Shown here: positions 44,628 through 54,538 of the stretch, one piece after another
How the letters are laid out: each line of letters starts with the position of its first letter
How positions within the stretch are numbered: the first letter of the stretch is position 1
Assembly: GCF_014698115.1 (NCBI RefSeq)
Contig: NZ_JACJSJ010000030.1
Span: 1 to 64,000, forward strand
Reading direction: 5' to 3'
Source: Nostoc sp. FACHB-973
GTDB lineage: Bacteria; Cyanobacteriota; Cyanobacteriia; Cyanobacteriales; Nostocaceae
Length of the DNA stretch: 64,000 nt
The notes under the pieces: generated by a model
What the model was told of the DNA's origin: nothing
What the model saw: only the letters and a program-made list of their open reading frames with translations
Database searches by the model: none
Made by a program: the position numbers and the translations under genes

Positions 44628-47246
44628 TTACTTAGTAAGCATTGTCCAAACACCATCCCAGGATTCTGGAGGCGGCGTTTGTTGGTAATTACAAGCACGT
44701 TCTAGGTGGATATTCACAGCTTGGTCTTTGGGTTTGATGCGTTTAGCGGCTTCAAAACAAGCGATCGCTTGTGAAAAATTACGCGATAAATAAGCTGAGC
44801 GTCCAGTATGATAGTGAAACAAAAACTCTTGAGTGTTGGCATCTATTGGAGTACTGCGATCGCCAACTAACTCGTAGATATTGACTGCTTGGTGTTTCCC
44901 TTTGACTCGAATTCTATCTAACTGGCGCACCCAAATGCGATCGCTGCAAAGTTGGTAAGTAAATTCACTTAAAAGAATATCACAACCGTATTCCTTAGTT
45001 ACCCCTTCCAAGCGCGAACTCAAATTTACACCGTCGCCAATTACGGTGTAATCCATGCGCTTGCGAGAACCAATATTACCCGAAACCACTTCCCCAGAAC
45101 TAATCCCAATGCCAATATGAATTTGTGGCTGCGCCTGGATAATTCGCCGCTGGTTAAATTCCTCTAAGCGGTGTCGCATATCCAATGCCGATTGTACAGC
45201 CCTCCAAGCATGATTTTCTGTAAGTGGTAATGGGGCACCAAATACGGCCATTAAAGCATCGCCAATAAATTTATCGAGAGTGCCTTCGTAGTTAAAAACT
45301 GCTTCTACCATTGTTTCAAAATACTGATTGAGCAGCAATACCACCTCAGCTGCACCGAGATTTTCCGTAAGTGTAGTGTAGCCTCGGATATCAGAAAACA
45401 AGATGGTTACTTCCTTGCGTTCACCCACCATTAAAGCATCTTCCCCCAAAGCCATAACTTGTTCGGCTACATGGGGCGTCAGGTAGCGGGACATGGTAGT
45501 TTTCATGCGTTTTTCCTGACTGATATCTTCCAACACCACCAAACCACCGCGGACACCACCTTCTGGGTTAGTTAAAGGATTAACAGTGAGATTGATACTG
45601 CGTTCTAATATTTGCACGCGATCGGCTGTGAGAAACTTAGATTTGGGGGTTAGAGGTTGATTCCAAGGAATAAAAATATCGGGATTATGGCGATCGCGCA
45701 CTGCTAAACTTAAGTACTGAGTTTTGGATACCGATTCCTGAATAAAACTCAAAACTGGGCACTGGTTCAACGCCCCGCTATCGCTAACAGCGCTCATAAC
45801 TTGATACAGTCCCACTATCAAACTTTGCTCTGGCACATAATGTTTAGCTCCAGTTTTTAAACTATCTTCTAGCCGCATTTGCAGATTTTCAATCGGTACA
45901 ACTTCCCAAACTCGGCGACCAATCAAATTTTGTTCCCACAACAGTTTGTTGCTTTTGGTACTAGCATCTCCGATAGGACAACCCAATAATTCTAATGCTG
46001 CATCATTAATTGTGACGATTTTTCCTGCCATATCTGTAGAAATTACAGCATCAGAAAGACTTTGCAAAATGTCTTTCTGATACTGCTTTTCTAACAGCAC
46101 ATTTTCAAACAGCCGAGCATTTTCTAAAGCAATTCCTGCCTGGATATTAAAAGCCCGCATAAACTCTTCATCAGAGGCAGTAAAACTGCTTTGTTGCTTA
46201 TTAATTAATTGTGTTACGCCAATCAATTCATTTGCCGAATTAAAGACTGGCAAACACAAAATATTGCGAGTTACATACCCAGTTTTTCTATCTGTAGTCG
46301 GGTCAAAACGGGGGTCTTTGTAAGCATCGGGAATATTTAGGGCTTCACCAGTAGAAGCTACATAGCCAACAATGCCACGGTTAGCAGGAATGCGAATTTC
46401 TATTAAATTTATGCCATCGGCCGCTGCTACTTTCGTCCAGAGTTCGCTCATTTCTTTACGATATAAAAACAGCGTACTGCGGTCTGCTTGCATTAAAATT
46501 CGAGCTTGCTCCATAACTATTTGCAAAGTTGCTTCTAAATCCAGACTTTGCCCTAGTGTTTGAGTTGCCCGCAGCAAAGCCGTTGCGCCTCTTTGATTGC
46601 GAGCAGCGACATAAAAAGATTGGCAGCTTTCCAGGATAATTCCAATAGAAGCAGCGAAATCTCGAAAACGTTCTTCATCATCATGATTAAATGGAATATT
46701 CCCAGTTTTATTAGCCAGTTGCACTACCGCCACAGTTTTGTTTTTGCTACTAATAACTGGCATACATAAAATATTCTGAATTTTGTAGCCCATTTGTTTT
46801 TCCAGTTCTGGGCTAAATAGAGGGTGAGTATAAGTTTCAGATATATTTAGATATTGACCTGTAGTAGCAACATGACCAGGGATGCCGACTGTGATGGGAG
46901 TACGAATTTCTAAGAACTTTTGAGTATTATCTTGGGGAACTTTTGACCAAAGTTGGCCTTTGTCATGGTCAACTAAAAAAATAGCTGTGTGTTCTGCTTG
47001 GAGAATTTGACCAATTTTGAGCGTAATCGCTTCTAGGACTTTCTCCAACATAGTTTCTAGAGCTTCATTATTAATTAGTTCAATGGCTCTGAGAAATTGC
47101 TGAAACTCAGCCGTTATAAAGTCAAGTAAGCAAACAAATTCATTAACAGATAAATCTTTAACGCGACGCAGTAAGGCGTGAGTACGATTAACTTGAGTCA
47201 GTTCAGTTAATGTAGCCAAGACGCTGCCAGGGTTAGGGAGTGTCAT
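44628..47246 (-). CDS. cyaB1: class III adenylate cyclase with tandem GAF and PAS domains (CyaB1-like)
   Basis: An 872-residue cytoplasmic enzyme making cAMP. In order: an N-terminal helical segment (VNRTHALLRRVKDLSVNEFV), GAF-A (about 65-215), GAF-B (about 240-385, with the NKFDE-like region), a PAS domain (about 395-590), a class III cyclase (about 620-800, ILFSDIRGYTTLTENL with metal Asp, then KFIGDALMAVFG) and a TPR-like end. The layout and N-terminus match Anabaena CyaB1, where the GAF pair binds cAMP. A stretch about 20 residues long in the PAS region (VMSAVSDSGALNQC) is encoded by a dispersed repeat (45756-45797) and looks like an insertion. ATG 47246. Confidence 0.9.
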   Translation of the reverse strand: MTLPNPGSVLATLTELTQVNRTHALLRRVKDLSVNEFVCLLDFITAEFQQFLRAIELINNEALETMLEKVLEAITLKIGQILQAEHTAIFLVDHDKGQLWSKVPQDNTQKFLEIRTPITVGIPGHVATTGQYLNISETYTHPLFSPELEKQMGYKIQNILCMPVISSKNKTVAVVQLANKTGNIPFNHDDEERFRDFAASIGIILESCQSFYVAARNQRGATALLRATQTLGQSLDLEATLQIVMEQARILMQADRSTLFLYRKEMSELWTKVAAADGINLIEIRIPANRGIVGYVASTGEALNIPDAYKDPRFDPTTDRKTGYVTRNILCLPVFNSANELIGVTQLINKQQSSFTASDEEFMRAFNIQAGIALENARLFENVLLEKQYQKDILQSLSDAVISTDMAGKIVTINDAALELLGCPIGDASTKSNKLLWEQNLIGRRVWEVVPIENLQMRLEDSLKTGAKHYVPEQSLIVGLYQVMSAVSDSGALNQCPVLSFIQESVSKTQYLSLAVRDRHNPDIFIPWNQPLTPKSKFLTADRVQILERSINLTVNPLTNPEGGVRGGLVVLEDISQEKRMKTTMSRYLTPHVAEQVMALGEDALMVGERKEVTILFSDIRGYTTLTENLGAAEVVLLLNQYFETMVEAVFNYEGTLDKFIGDALMAVFGAPLPLTENHAWRAVQSALDMRHRLEEFNQRRIIQAQPQIHIGIGISSGEVVSGNIGSRKRMDYTVIGDGVNLSSRLEGVTKEYGCDILLSEFTYQLCSDRIWVRQLDRIRVKGKHQAVNIYELVGDRSTPIDANTQEFLFHYHTGRSAYLSRNFSQAIACFEAAKRIKPKDQAVNIHLERACNYQQTPPPESWDGVWTMLTK
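45756..45797. repeat. dispersed repeat inserted in frame in cyaB1
   Basis: The sequence GCCCCGCTATCGCTAACAGC and its flanks match, with few changes, a repeat near 50519-50560 (GCCCCGGTATCGCTAACAGT) and the inverse copy at 35634-35675. Here it lies inside cyaB1 and is translated without breaking the frame. Confidence 0.75.
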
Positions 47247-47269
47247 GGAAATTTTGGGTACTAGGGATT

Positions 47270-47371
47270 GGGGACTGGGGATTGGGGATTAGGGAGTAGG
47301 TATTGGAGATTAGGGAGTAGGGACTGAATTCTACCTTATACCCAATCCCCAATCCCCAATCCCCAGTCCCC
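47270..47371. repeat. inverted pair of short tandem repeats between cyaB1 and sqdX
   Basis: A 21-base arm of GGGGACT/GGGGATT units at 47270-47290 is perfectly inverted at 47351-47371. The pair could form a long hairpin in the 131-base gap between the sqdX stop and the cyaB1 start on the minus strand. The sqdX stop codon lies a few bases away. Confidence 0.75.
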
Positions 47372-47377
47372 AGCACC

Positions 47378-48499
47378 CTATTGTTGAGAAAATATCACCT
47401 TTTGATAGTAATTTTGTAACTGAGAAGTGGCAGCTGCCCAACCCCAACTTTCTGCTTCCTGGCGAGCATTTTGACGGATGATGTCTCGTTGTTGTTTCTG
47501 TTCTAATAGGCGGACAGTAGCGGACAATGCTCCTTGAACGTCTGCTGTTGGCTCAAAAAGATATCCATTTACCCCATCTGTCACAATATCAGGGATTCCT
47601 CCAGAACGGGCTGCTACCACCGGACAACCGGCTGCCATTGCTTCTAGTAGTACTAAGCCTAGTGTTTCTGTTCGGGAAGGAAAAATAAAGGCGTCAGCGC
47701 TAGCAAAGGCAGAACCTAGCTCTTGCCCCATGAGATACCCAACAAAATGGGTGTTTGTGCCAGAAAAATGTTTTTCCAATGCTTGGCGGTGCGGTCCGTC
47801 CCCAACCAATGCCAATCGCGCTTCGGGGATTGCTTCTAAAATTGGTTTGATGCGCTCAATTTCTTTTTCAGCAGAAAGACGCCCAACGTAAAGTAGCAAG
47901 GGACTTTCTGGATGATTTTGCGATAGACGCGATCGCATCTCTACACTAGCTAAATCGGGATGAAATAATTCCGTATCCACCCCACGCTGCCATAAATCTA
48001 CCCGTTCAATACCGTGTGCTGACAGTTCCTCCATCATAGCTGTGGAGGTACACAGATTCAAAGCTGCTTGATTATGAGCGCCTTTGAGCAGTTCCCAAAG
48101 CAGCCCTTCTAGCATACCCAACCCGTAATGTTGGAGATACTGGGGTAAATGGGTATGATAAGACGCCACTAAGGGGATTTTCAGGAATTTGCTATAAAAT
48201 ATGCCAGATAAACCCAAAACTGCTGGATTCACGACATGAATAATATCTGGCTGAAACTCTTCTAAAGTGTAACCAATGGCTGGGCGAGGAAGTGCCATTT
48301 TTAATTCTGGATACAATGGCAGAGGAAAGCCAGTAACGCCGTAAACTTTAGCGCCTTTGTGTTCTGTTATGCCTCCATCAGGGGCAATCACCAGCACTTG
48401 ATTACCATTGCGTTGTAGATGATCAACGGTGTGGCGCAGGCGCGTTACAATGCCGTCAACCTTGGGCAAAAAGGTTTCGGTGAATAGAGCAATTCTCAT
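47378..48499 (-). CDS. sqdX: sulfoquinovosyl transferase SqdX
   Basis: A 373-residue GT4-family transferase that moves sulfoquinovose from UDP-sulfoquinovose to diacylglycerol, the last step of the thylakoid lipid SQDG. The N-terminus MRIALFTETFLPKVDGIVTR and the donor-site segments LLYVGRLSAEKEIERI and PSRTETLGLVLLEAMAAGCP are typical. Its neighbour sqdB two genes upstream supports the assignment over a generic glycosyltransferase. ATG 48499. It follows the DUF4291 gene by 6 bases, so the three genes form one operon. Confidence 0.93.
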   Translation of the reverse strand: MRIALFTETFLPKVDGIVTRLRHTVDHLQRNGNQVLVIAPDGGITEHKGAKVYGVTGFPLPLYPELKMALPRPAIGYTLEEFQPDIIHVVNPAVLGLSGIFYSKFLKIPLVASYHTHLPQYLQHYGLGMLEGLLWELLKGAHNQAALNLCTSTAMMEELSAHGIERVDLWQRGVDTELFHPDLASVEMRSRLSQNHPESPLLLYVGRLSAEKEIERIKPILEAIPEARLALVGDGPHRQALEKHFSGTNTHFVGYLMGQELGSAFASADAFIFPSRTETLGLVLLEAMAAGCPVVAARSGGIPDIVTDGVNGYLFEPTADVQGALSATVRLLEQKQQRDIIRQNARQEAESWGWAAATSQLQNYYQKVIFSQQ

Positions 48500-48505
48500 A
48501 AAAAA

Positions 48506-49150
48506 CTATTCAGTCCAGGCAGATAATCTCAGCTTTTCTTGCGTTTCGCTATCAAACACAGAGTAAACTATCTCCCGTGGTGTAATCAATTGTTCACAGT
48601 CAGACTTAATGTTTTGGCGCTGTTTTTGTACAAAGTCTGAGATGTCCTCAATGTTTAAAATCCAATCTTTGGCGTAAGCAGTTAGCACTTGACCCCGTAA
48701 CCCTAACTGAATAGCACGTCGTTCTAATTTTGTCCCAGATGGGTGATGGTCTGGGTCCCACTGCAAGCGAACTTGTGAGTGCTTCAGTGCTGTTTGCCAC
48801 GCACTTATATTGGGATAAAGTTCTGGAACGTAGCTCGAATGAACAGCCGCTCTTAAAATTTCATCAAAAGCTGAACGCTTAATCCAAATAGCTAACACTA
48901 CCTCTTGCCCAATTTTTGTACCCCATCCAGAACGATACATCATCCAGAGGAAGTTAGGTTTTATCCAACTCATGCGGTCAAAACTGAACTCACCACCAAA
49001 ATAACCGTAGGTGGCGGCGAAGTTCCCAATAGCTGGACGATATGCCTGATAAACAACTATTGAATGGTCGTCATATTGTGCTAGGATATGACGACCAGTT
49101 TTTGGCCAGTTATTGACTTGAGTTAAATAAGGTTCCGTTATCAGCCGCAC
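48506..49150 (-). CDS. DUF4291-family protein inside the sulfolipid operon
   Basis: A 214-residue soluble protein. The segments RHILAQYDDHSIVVYQAYRP, SFDRMSWIKPNFLWMMYRSG and WDPDHHPSGTKLERRAIQLG are typical of the DUF4291 family, whose activity is unknown. It starts at GTG 49150, 12 bases after the sqdB stop, and ends 6 bases before sqdX, so it is probably translated from the sulfolipid message. Whether it has a role in SQDG synthesis or is a passenger cannot be told from sequence. Confidence 0.85.
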   Translation of the reverse strand: MRLITEPYLTQVNNWPKTGRHILAQYDDHSIVVYQAYRPAIGNFAATYGYFGGEFSFDRMSWIKPNFLWMMYRSGWGTKIGQEVVLAIWIKRSAFDEILRAAVHSSYVPELYPNISAWQTALKHSQVRLQWDPDHHPSGTKLERRAIQLGLRGQVLTAYAKDWILNIEDISDFVQKQRQNIKSDCEQLITPREIVYSVFDSETQEKLRLSAWTE

Positions 49151-49162
49151 GTGGGGTAAACT

Positions 49163-50329
<1,167 letters not shown>

Positions 50330-50404
50330 TTACTCGCTGATAGCTAAATCTATCAGGTTTCTGTCCCCTCTCAATCATCATTCTGAGAGAGATGTAGATT
50401 TTAG

Positions 50405-50560
50405 GGGAATGGGGAGTGGGGAGTAGGGAGTAGGGGGGATGAGGGAGATGAGGGAGATGAGGGAGATGAGGGAGATGAGGGAGCAGGGGAAGCAAGGGAT
50501 GCAGGGGAGAAATAACTCAGCACGCGGCTCACCGCCCCGGTATCGCTAACAGTACTCCCA
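50405..50560. repeat. tandem repeats and dispersed repeat upstream of sqdB
   Basis: At about 50435-50482 the nine-base unit GATGAGGGA repeats about five times, after GGGGAGT units (50410-50430). At 50519-50560 is a copy of the GCCCCGGTATCGCTAACAGT repeat also found in cyaB1. Open frames across this block are repeat translation. The block separates sqdB from the lipoprotein gene and may hold the operon promoter region. Confidence 0.75.
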
Positions 50561-50572
50561 ATGCCCCATAAC

Positions 50573-51103
50573 TTAAGACTTTGGAATCCGATACTGCTGG
50601 GCAATGTAATAAAACAAGGGGTAGTAATCTGGAAATTCTTGGCTGTTGCTTTGTCCCTGCCAGTAGTATTTCACTTGATTCTGAGTTAGTGTCAGTGTCA
50701 TTGAAGCTGCTCGTTGGTCGGCTTCTACAACCAGTACCCCAGATATTCCTTGGGCAGTCTGAAAGTTGGATTTTATCTTTTTCCCAGGCTCCCGGTCTTT
50801 GACAATCGAATTTGGTAGCTGTTGACTTGCCCACCCGCGAATTTTCACTGAGTTGTCCTGTGGTGAAATAAACGTAATTCCATCATTGTTTTCTGGGGCT
50901 GCCAAAGAAGTCCAATTACTGGGATATGGAAACTCAAAACCATAACGGGAGTTGCTATAAGTTTTCCAGGCGATCGCTTCGACGTTAAAATCAGTCCCAG
51001 CACAACCCCACAGGATTATTAACAGGGCAGTGAAAGAGCTAACGCTGGCGGCAAACCGATAAATTATTCGCCCCAAACTACAGGTTTTATTAGCAGTAGC
51101 CAT
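50573..51103 (-). CDS. lipoprotein of unknown function (PsbP-like fold possible)
   Basis: A 176-residue protein with an N-terminal hydrophobic helix ending in a lipobox-like LLIILWGC (about residues 27-34). The mature part has YSNSRYGFEFPYPSNWTSL, a Tyr-Gly-Phe-x-Phe-x-Tyr-Pro-x-x-Trp pattern seen in PsbP-type and related periplasmic lipoproteins, then beta-rich segments (ISGVLVVEADQRAASMTLTL) and a YYWQGQS stretch. It may face the thylakoid lumen or periplasm. ATG 51103. The stop is followed directly by repeat sequence. The PsbP resemblance is tentative. Confidence 0.6.
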   Translation of the reverse strand: MATANKTCSLGRIIYRFAASVSSFTALLIILWGCAGTDFNVEAIAWKTYSNSRYGFEFPYPSNWTSLAAPENNDGITFISPQDNSVKIRGWASQQLPNSIVKDREPGKKIKSNFQTAQGISGVLVVEADQRAASMTLTLTQNQVKYYWQGQSNSQEFPDYYPLFYYIAQQYRIPKS

Positions 51104-51429
51104 TTACATCACGCATTTTGCCAAAGTCACTGATTTTATAGAAATACCAGAAACTCAAATCAATACCTTCGCCAATTCTGGAAAGGTGTTCAACTTTAAT
51201 CCGCTAAGGCTCCAAGTAATTAAAAAATAAGCCAAGTCAGTCAATCATTGCTTCATAACTAGTTCTCGTTGCCGGAAAAATCTCAGCATGGCTAGTTATC
51301 AACAGCATTTCAGCCGCAAATATAAATAAATGTAACGAAACTGCCGTCAAAACGTTTTACCGTCTTGACAACCAATAAAAGAACCGATAACTTGATATAC
51401 ATACCCGGGTAAGACCGTTAAAGAGTTAT
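51104..51429. other. divergent intergenic region, no gene seen
   Basis: About 325 bases between the lipoprotein gene and the 117-residue gene. No open frame, repeat family or RNA gene was recognised. A CCCGGGTAAG sequence lies near 51405 and may be in the leader of the 117-residue gene; no clear ribosome-binding site precedes that ATG beyond AAAGAG. Confidence 0.5.
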
Positions 51430-51783
51430 ATGCAAACGCAAACTAAGCAAAAGGTCACTTTGTATTTATCGCCAGAGTTGCACAGAAAACTGAAGATTCG
51501 TTCAGCAGTTGACTGCCAACACATGTCAGAACTTGCCGAACGTGCCCTCGTTTTTTACCTGTCTAATTCAGAATTAGTTGATGAAGTGGAAGCTTCATCT
51601 TATGGGCGGACTCATAGAGTTTATTCATGCCCAACTTGTGATAGCTCACTAGTCTTACGTGATGGGGAACTGGTTAATTTGGGCAATCAACCAGGAGTAG
51701 TTGGTCAAGAGCATCTTTCCATTGATGAAATGGATGAAGATGAAACCCATCCCAAGGGTGAGGAAGAGTTGGTTCCTTGCTAG
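51430..51783 (+). CDS. small protein with ribbon-helix-helix-like start and a cysteine pair
   Basis: A 117-residue soluble protein. The start KVTLYLSPELHRKLKIRSAV, followed by MSELAERALVFYL, looks like a ribbon-helix-helix DNA-binding module. The second part has a CPTCDS pair (about residues 68-71) and ends in a Cys after an acidic tail. It lies 93 bases upstream of the ycf46-like gene on the same strand, so the two may be cotranscribed. The function is unknown; a regulator of the downstream ATPase is conjecture. Confidence 0.65.
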   Translation: MQTQTKQKVTLYLSPELHRKLKIRSAVDCQHMSELAERALVFYLSNSELVDEVEASSYGRTHRVYSCPTCDSSLVLRDGELVNLGNQPGVVGQEHLSIDEMDEDETHPKGEEELVPC

Positions 51784-51876
51784 ATAGGAATGATGAATGA
51801 CTAAATTCATCATTCGGTTGCCTTTACCGAAAGCAATGTCTCTACTGTCTCTATAAGGTCTCGAGAAGGTCGATGT

Positions 51877-53388
51877 ATGAAAGAAGAGCTCAATATCCTA
51901 ATTCAAGCTCAATACCCTTTAATCTACCTTGTGACCTCCGAGGAGGAGCGGGCTGAGCAAGCAATTTCCACGATCGCCCAGTTGTTAAAGCCCCAGCGCC
52001 GAGTATTTGTTTGGACAGTAACACACGGCATTGTGGAGTACGGTCAACCCCGGAATGTCACCCAACACAATACCGTATCTCCAGAGGCGGCAATTGAGTG
52101 GATTATCCGGCAAAAAGAACCAAGTATATTTATTCTTAAAGATTTACATCCGTTTATTGATGCGCCTGCAACCACCAGATCGTTACGTGATGCGATCGCC
52201 AGCTTCAAAGGTACGCAGAAGAACATTATTTTGATGTCCCCGATGCAGCAAGTACCTATAGAACTGGAAAAGGAAGTTGTAGTTCTGGACTTTCGCCTGC
52301 CAGATATGGCTGAGTTGAATAAAGTACTGACTTATCACATAGACCAAAATCGTGGGCGGCGGTTGACAACAGAGGCTAGAGAAAAACTTCTCAGGGCAGC
52401 TTTGGGTTTAACCAAAGATGAAGCTGAAAAAGTCTACCGTAAGGCACAGGTAACTACAGGGCGTTTGACGGAAGATGAGGTAGATATCGTTCTATCTGAG
52501 AAAAAGCAACTAATTCGGCGCAATGGTATCTTAGAATACATTGAAGAAGATGAAACCATTGATGCAGTAGGTGGCTTAGAAGAGTTAAAGCGATGGCTCA
52601 AGCAACGCTCCAACGCTTTCACAGAGAGAGCGAGAGAGTATGGTTTGCCTCAACCAAAAGGGATGTTAATTCTAGGAGTTCCCGGTTGCGGTAAGTCATT
52701 AATTGCCAAAACTACTTCCCGACTGTGGGGTTTACCACTGTTGCGATTGGACATGGGGCGAGTTTACGACGGCTCAATGGTGGGACGAAGTGAAGCAAAC
52801 TTGCGTAACGCCCTGAAAACAGCAGAATCTATTTCCCCAGCAATTTTGTTCATCGATGAATTGGATAAATCTTTTGCTGGTAGTGCAGGCTCCTCCGATT
52901 CTGATGGGGGGACTTCAAGTAGAATCTTCGGTTCTTTCCTGACATGGATGCAAGATAAGAAATCTCCAGTGTTTGTCATGGCAACCGCCAACCGAGTTGA
53001 ACGGTTACCTGGGGAATTTCTGAGGAAAGGACGCTTTGATGAAATTTTCTTTGTGGACTTGCCAACTCCAGAAGAACGCCAAGATATTTTTAATATTCAC
53101 CTAACGAAGCGCCGCGAAGACATCTCTAGATTTGACCTTGAGCAACTAGCTAAGATGTCTGATGGCTTCTCTGGTGCAGAAATTGAACAAGCGATCGTTG
53201 CGGCAATGTATGAAGCTTTTGCCCAAGATCGGGAGTTCACACAACTAGATATTATTGCTGCGCTGAAGGCAACATTGCCGCTGTCTCGAACGATGCAAGA
53301 ACAAGTAACGGCTCTGAGAGATTGGGCCAGACAGCGAGCGCGTCCCGCAGCATCCTCCGTTGCTGAATATCAGCGAATGGAGTTTTAA
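51877..53388 (+). CDS. ycf46: AAA ATPase of the Ycf46 family
   Basis: A 503-residue AAA protein with an N-terminal region of about 240 residues (LNILIQAQYPLIYLVTSEEE start) specific to Ycf46. The AAA core has Walker A GVPGCGKSLI (about 268-277), Walker B ILFIDELDKSF, arginine-finger region FLRKGRFDEIFFVDLP and the C-terminal lid (FSGAEIEQAIVAAMYEAF). In Synechocystis the homologue has been linked to inorganic carbon use, from memory. ATG 51877. A ycf35-like gene follows 140 bases later on the same strand. Confidence 0.9.
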   Translation: MKEELNILIQAQYPLIYLVTSEEERAEQAISTIAQLLKPQRRVFVWTVTHGIVEYGQPRNVTQHNTVSPEAAIEWIIRQKEPSIFILKDLHPFIDAPATTRSLRDAIASFKGTQKNIILMSPMQQVPIELEKEVVVLDFRLPDMAELNKVLTYHIDQNRGRRLTTEAREKLLRAALGLTKDEAEKVYRKAQVTTGRLTEDEVDIVLSEKKQLIRRNGILEYIEEDETIDAVGGLEELKRWLKQRSNAFTERAREYGLPQPKGMLILGVPGCGKSLIAKTTSRLWGLPLLRLDMGRVYDGSMVGRSEANLRNALKTAESISPAILFIDELDKSFAGSAGSSDSDGGTSSRIFGSFLTWMQDKKSPVFVMATANRVERLPGEFLRKGRFDEIFFVDLPTPEERQDIFNIHLTKRREDISRFDLEQLAKMSDGFSGAEIEQAIVAAMYEAFAQDREFTQLDIIAALKATLPLSRTMQEQVTALRDWARQRARPAASSVAEYQRMEF

Positions 53389-53446
53389 AAGCTTTCCTCT
53401 GCCATCCCAGGGGGAAAGGCTAGCTTTAGTGCTAGCAGTTATGAAA

Positions 53447-53473
53447 AAAGCCGCCTCCTGCTAAGTGCGGCTT
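53447..53473. terminator. possible hairpin after the ycf46 gene
   Basis: AAGCCGC and GCGGCTT form a stem with a loop of about 12 bases, roughly 60 bases after the ycf46 stop. The A-run lies on its left side, so the canonical T-run would be on the minus strand. It may weakly end ycf46 transcription or be only a dyad. Confidence 0.4.
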
Positions 53474-53528
53474 CGCCCAAAACAAACCGTTGTCGTATTT
53501 CTCAATCTTCTCATTGGAGGAAACCCAA

Positions 53529-53879
53529 ATGTCTCACTTTAGCACCCTGCGTACCAAAATCACCGATGCCGAAATCCTCAAAGCTTCTTTGCGCGACCTC
53601 GGTATCAGCGTAAAGACTGAAGCTGATGTCCGTGGTTATAACGGTCAGCGCGTTCGTTCCGATATCGTTGCCGTATTGGAAGGCGAATATGACTTGGGCT
53701 GGTCTCGCAACAGCGATGGTTCTTTTGACCTAATTGCTGACCTGTGGGGCGTTGCTAAAAAGCACAACCAAACCGAGTTGATCAACTCCATTAACCAAAA
53801 ATATGCTGTTAACAAGACCTTGGCTGAAGTAAAACAGCGCGGTCTACAAAACGCCAATGTGAAGTTGGTATTGCAATAA
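53529..53879 (+). CDS. ycf35: Ycf35/DUF1257-family protein
   Basis: A 116-residue protein conserved in cyanobacteria and some plastids. The start MSHFSTLRTKITDAEILKAS, and the segments VRGYNGQRVRSDIVAVLEG, YDLGWSRNSDGSFDLIADLW and KHNQTELINSINQKYAVNK, are typical of DUF1257/Ycf35. Its function is not established. ATG 53529 is chosen because GGAGG lies 8 bases upstream; a longer frame from 53490 lacks such a site. It follows ycf46 on the same strand and is ended by two strong terminators. Confidence 0.88.
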   Translation: MSHFSTLRTKITDAEILKASLRDLGISVKTEADVRGYNGQRVRSDIVAVLEGEYDLGWSRNSDGSFDLIADLWGVAKKHNQTELINSINQKYAVNKTLAEVKQRGLQNANVKLVLQ

Positions 53880-53908
53880 CAATTTCTCTGCGCGTTCCCA
53901 AAGCTGCA

Positions 53909-53947
53909 CGGGTTAACCAGGCATTAGCGGTTAGCCCGCTTTTTTTT
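53909..53947 (+). terminator. first terminator after ycf35
   Basis: CGGGTTAACC (53909-53918) pairs with GGTTAGCCCG (53929-53938), one G-U pair, followed by CTTTTTTTT. It lies 30 bases after the ycf35 stop codon, a strong rho-independent terminator. Confidence 0.9.
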
Positions 53948-53948
53948 A

Positions 53949-53983
53949 GGGACTGAGATTTATTTCTCAGTCCCAATTTTTTT
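53949..53983 (+). terminator. second, tandem terminator after ycf35
   Basis: GGGACTGAGA (53949-53958) pairs perfectly with TCTCAGTCCC (53965-53974), loop TTTATT, followed by AATTTTTTT. It directly follows the first terminator, giving a double stop for the ycf35 transcript. Confidence 0.9.
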
Positions 53984-54031
53984 GTCTCATGCATTCGCTT
54001 TAGGCGTTCCCCCAGGATAGGTGCAAAGCCC

Positions 54032-54259
54032 TTACAAATTTTCTATAAATTCTTCAGGTGTGACTTTTGCTTGCTTAAGAACACCACTGAGTGTGCCAAC
54101 TTTTAACTCGCGGTGGAGTGGTACAACACAAACAATTTCTCCTTCGGGAGTTGGTTTCTTAAGTACAATATGACTACCAGTTTGCCTCGTTTGAATAAAT
54201 CCTAAGCGCTCTAATGCACGAACCGCCTCATTGCCTGATATCCTTGGCAATTTAGGCAT
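54032..54259 (-). CDS. hicA: HicA-type mRNA interferase toxin
   Basis: A 75-residue double-stranded-RNA-binding-fold toxin of the HicA/YcfA family: start LPRISGNEAVRALERLGFIQ, then TGSHIVLKKP with the catalytic His, and a VPLHRELKVGTLSGVLKQA end. It cleaves mRNA when free of its antitoxin. ATG 54259 overlaps the end of hicB by 8 bases, so the two are translationally coupled, antitoxin first. Confidence 0.9.
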   Translation of the reverse strand: MPKLPRISGNEAVRALERLGFIQTRQTGSHIVLKKPTPEGEIVCVVPLHRELKVGTLSGVLKQAKVTPEEFIENL

Positions 54260-54467
54260 AGCTGACCTCTATACTCGTTACAAATCTAGGATTAGTATCA
54301 GTGTCGAGCAAAGGACATTCTTCTAGGTATAGCCTTGTAGCTTCTTTAAGATTAGCAAGAGCTTCTTCAATTGTTTCACCTTGGTCAACTGTGCCGATTT
54401 CAGGACATTCAGCAACATACATATCTTCTTCTTTGTGAAGAATGGCAGTGAAGGTTTTGGTCTTCAT
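54252..54467 (-). CDS. hicB: HicB-type antitoxin
   Basis: A 71-residue partner of the HicA toxin. The HicB core FTAILHKEEDMYVAECPEIG and the segment DQGETIEEALANLKEATRLY are typical. It lacks an added DNA-binding domain at its C-terminus, so it is of the short type. ATG 54467. It lies upstream of hicA in the usual B-A order for short HicB proteins. Confidence 0.9.
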   Translation of the reverse strand: MKTKTFTAILHKEEDMYVAECPEIGTVDQGETIEEALANLKEATRLYLEECPLLDTDTNPRFVTSIEVSYA

Positions 54468-54538
54468 GGTGTTTTATTTTGATAGAGCAATGGCTACGCC
54501 TAATTATTTTAATAGTTTATGTCAGTCAAAAAACCAAA

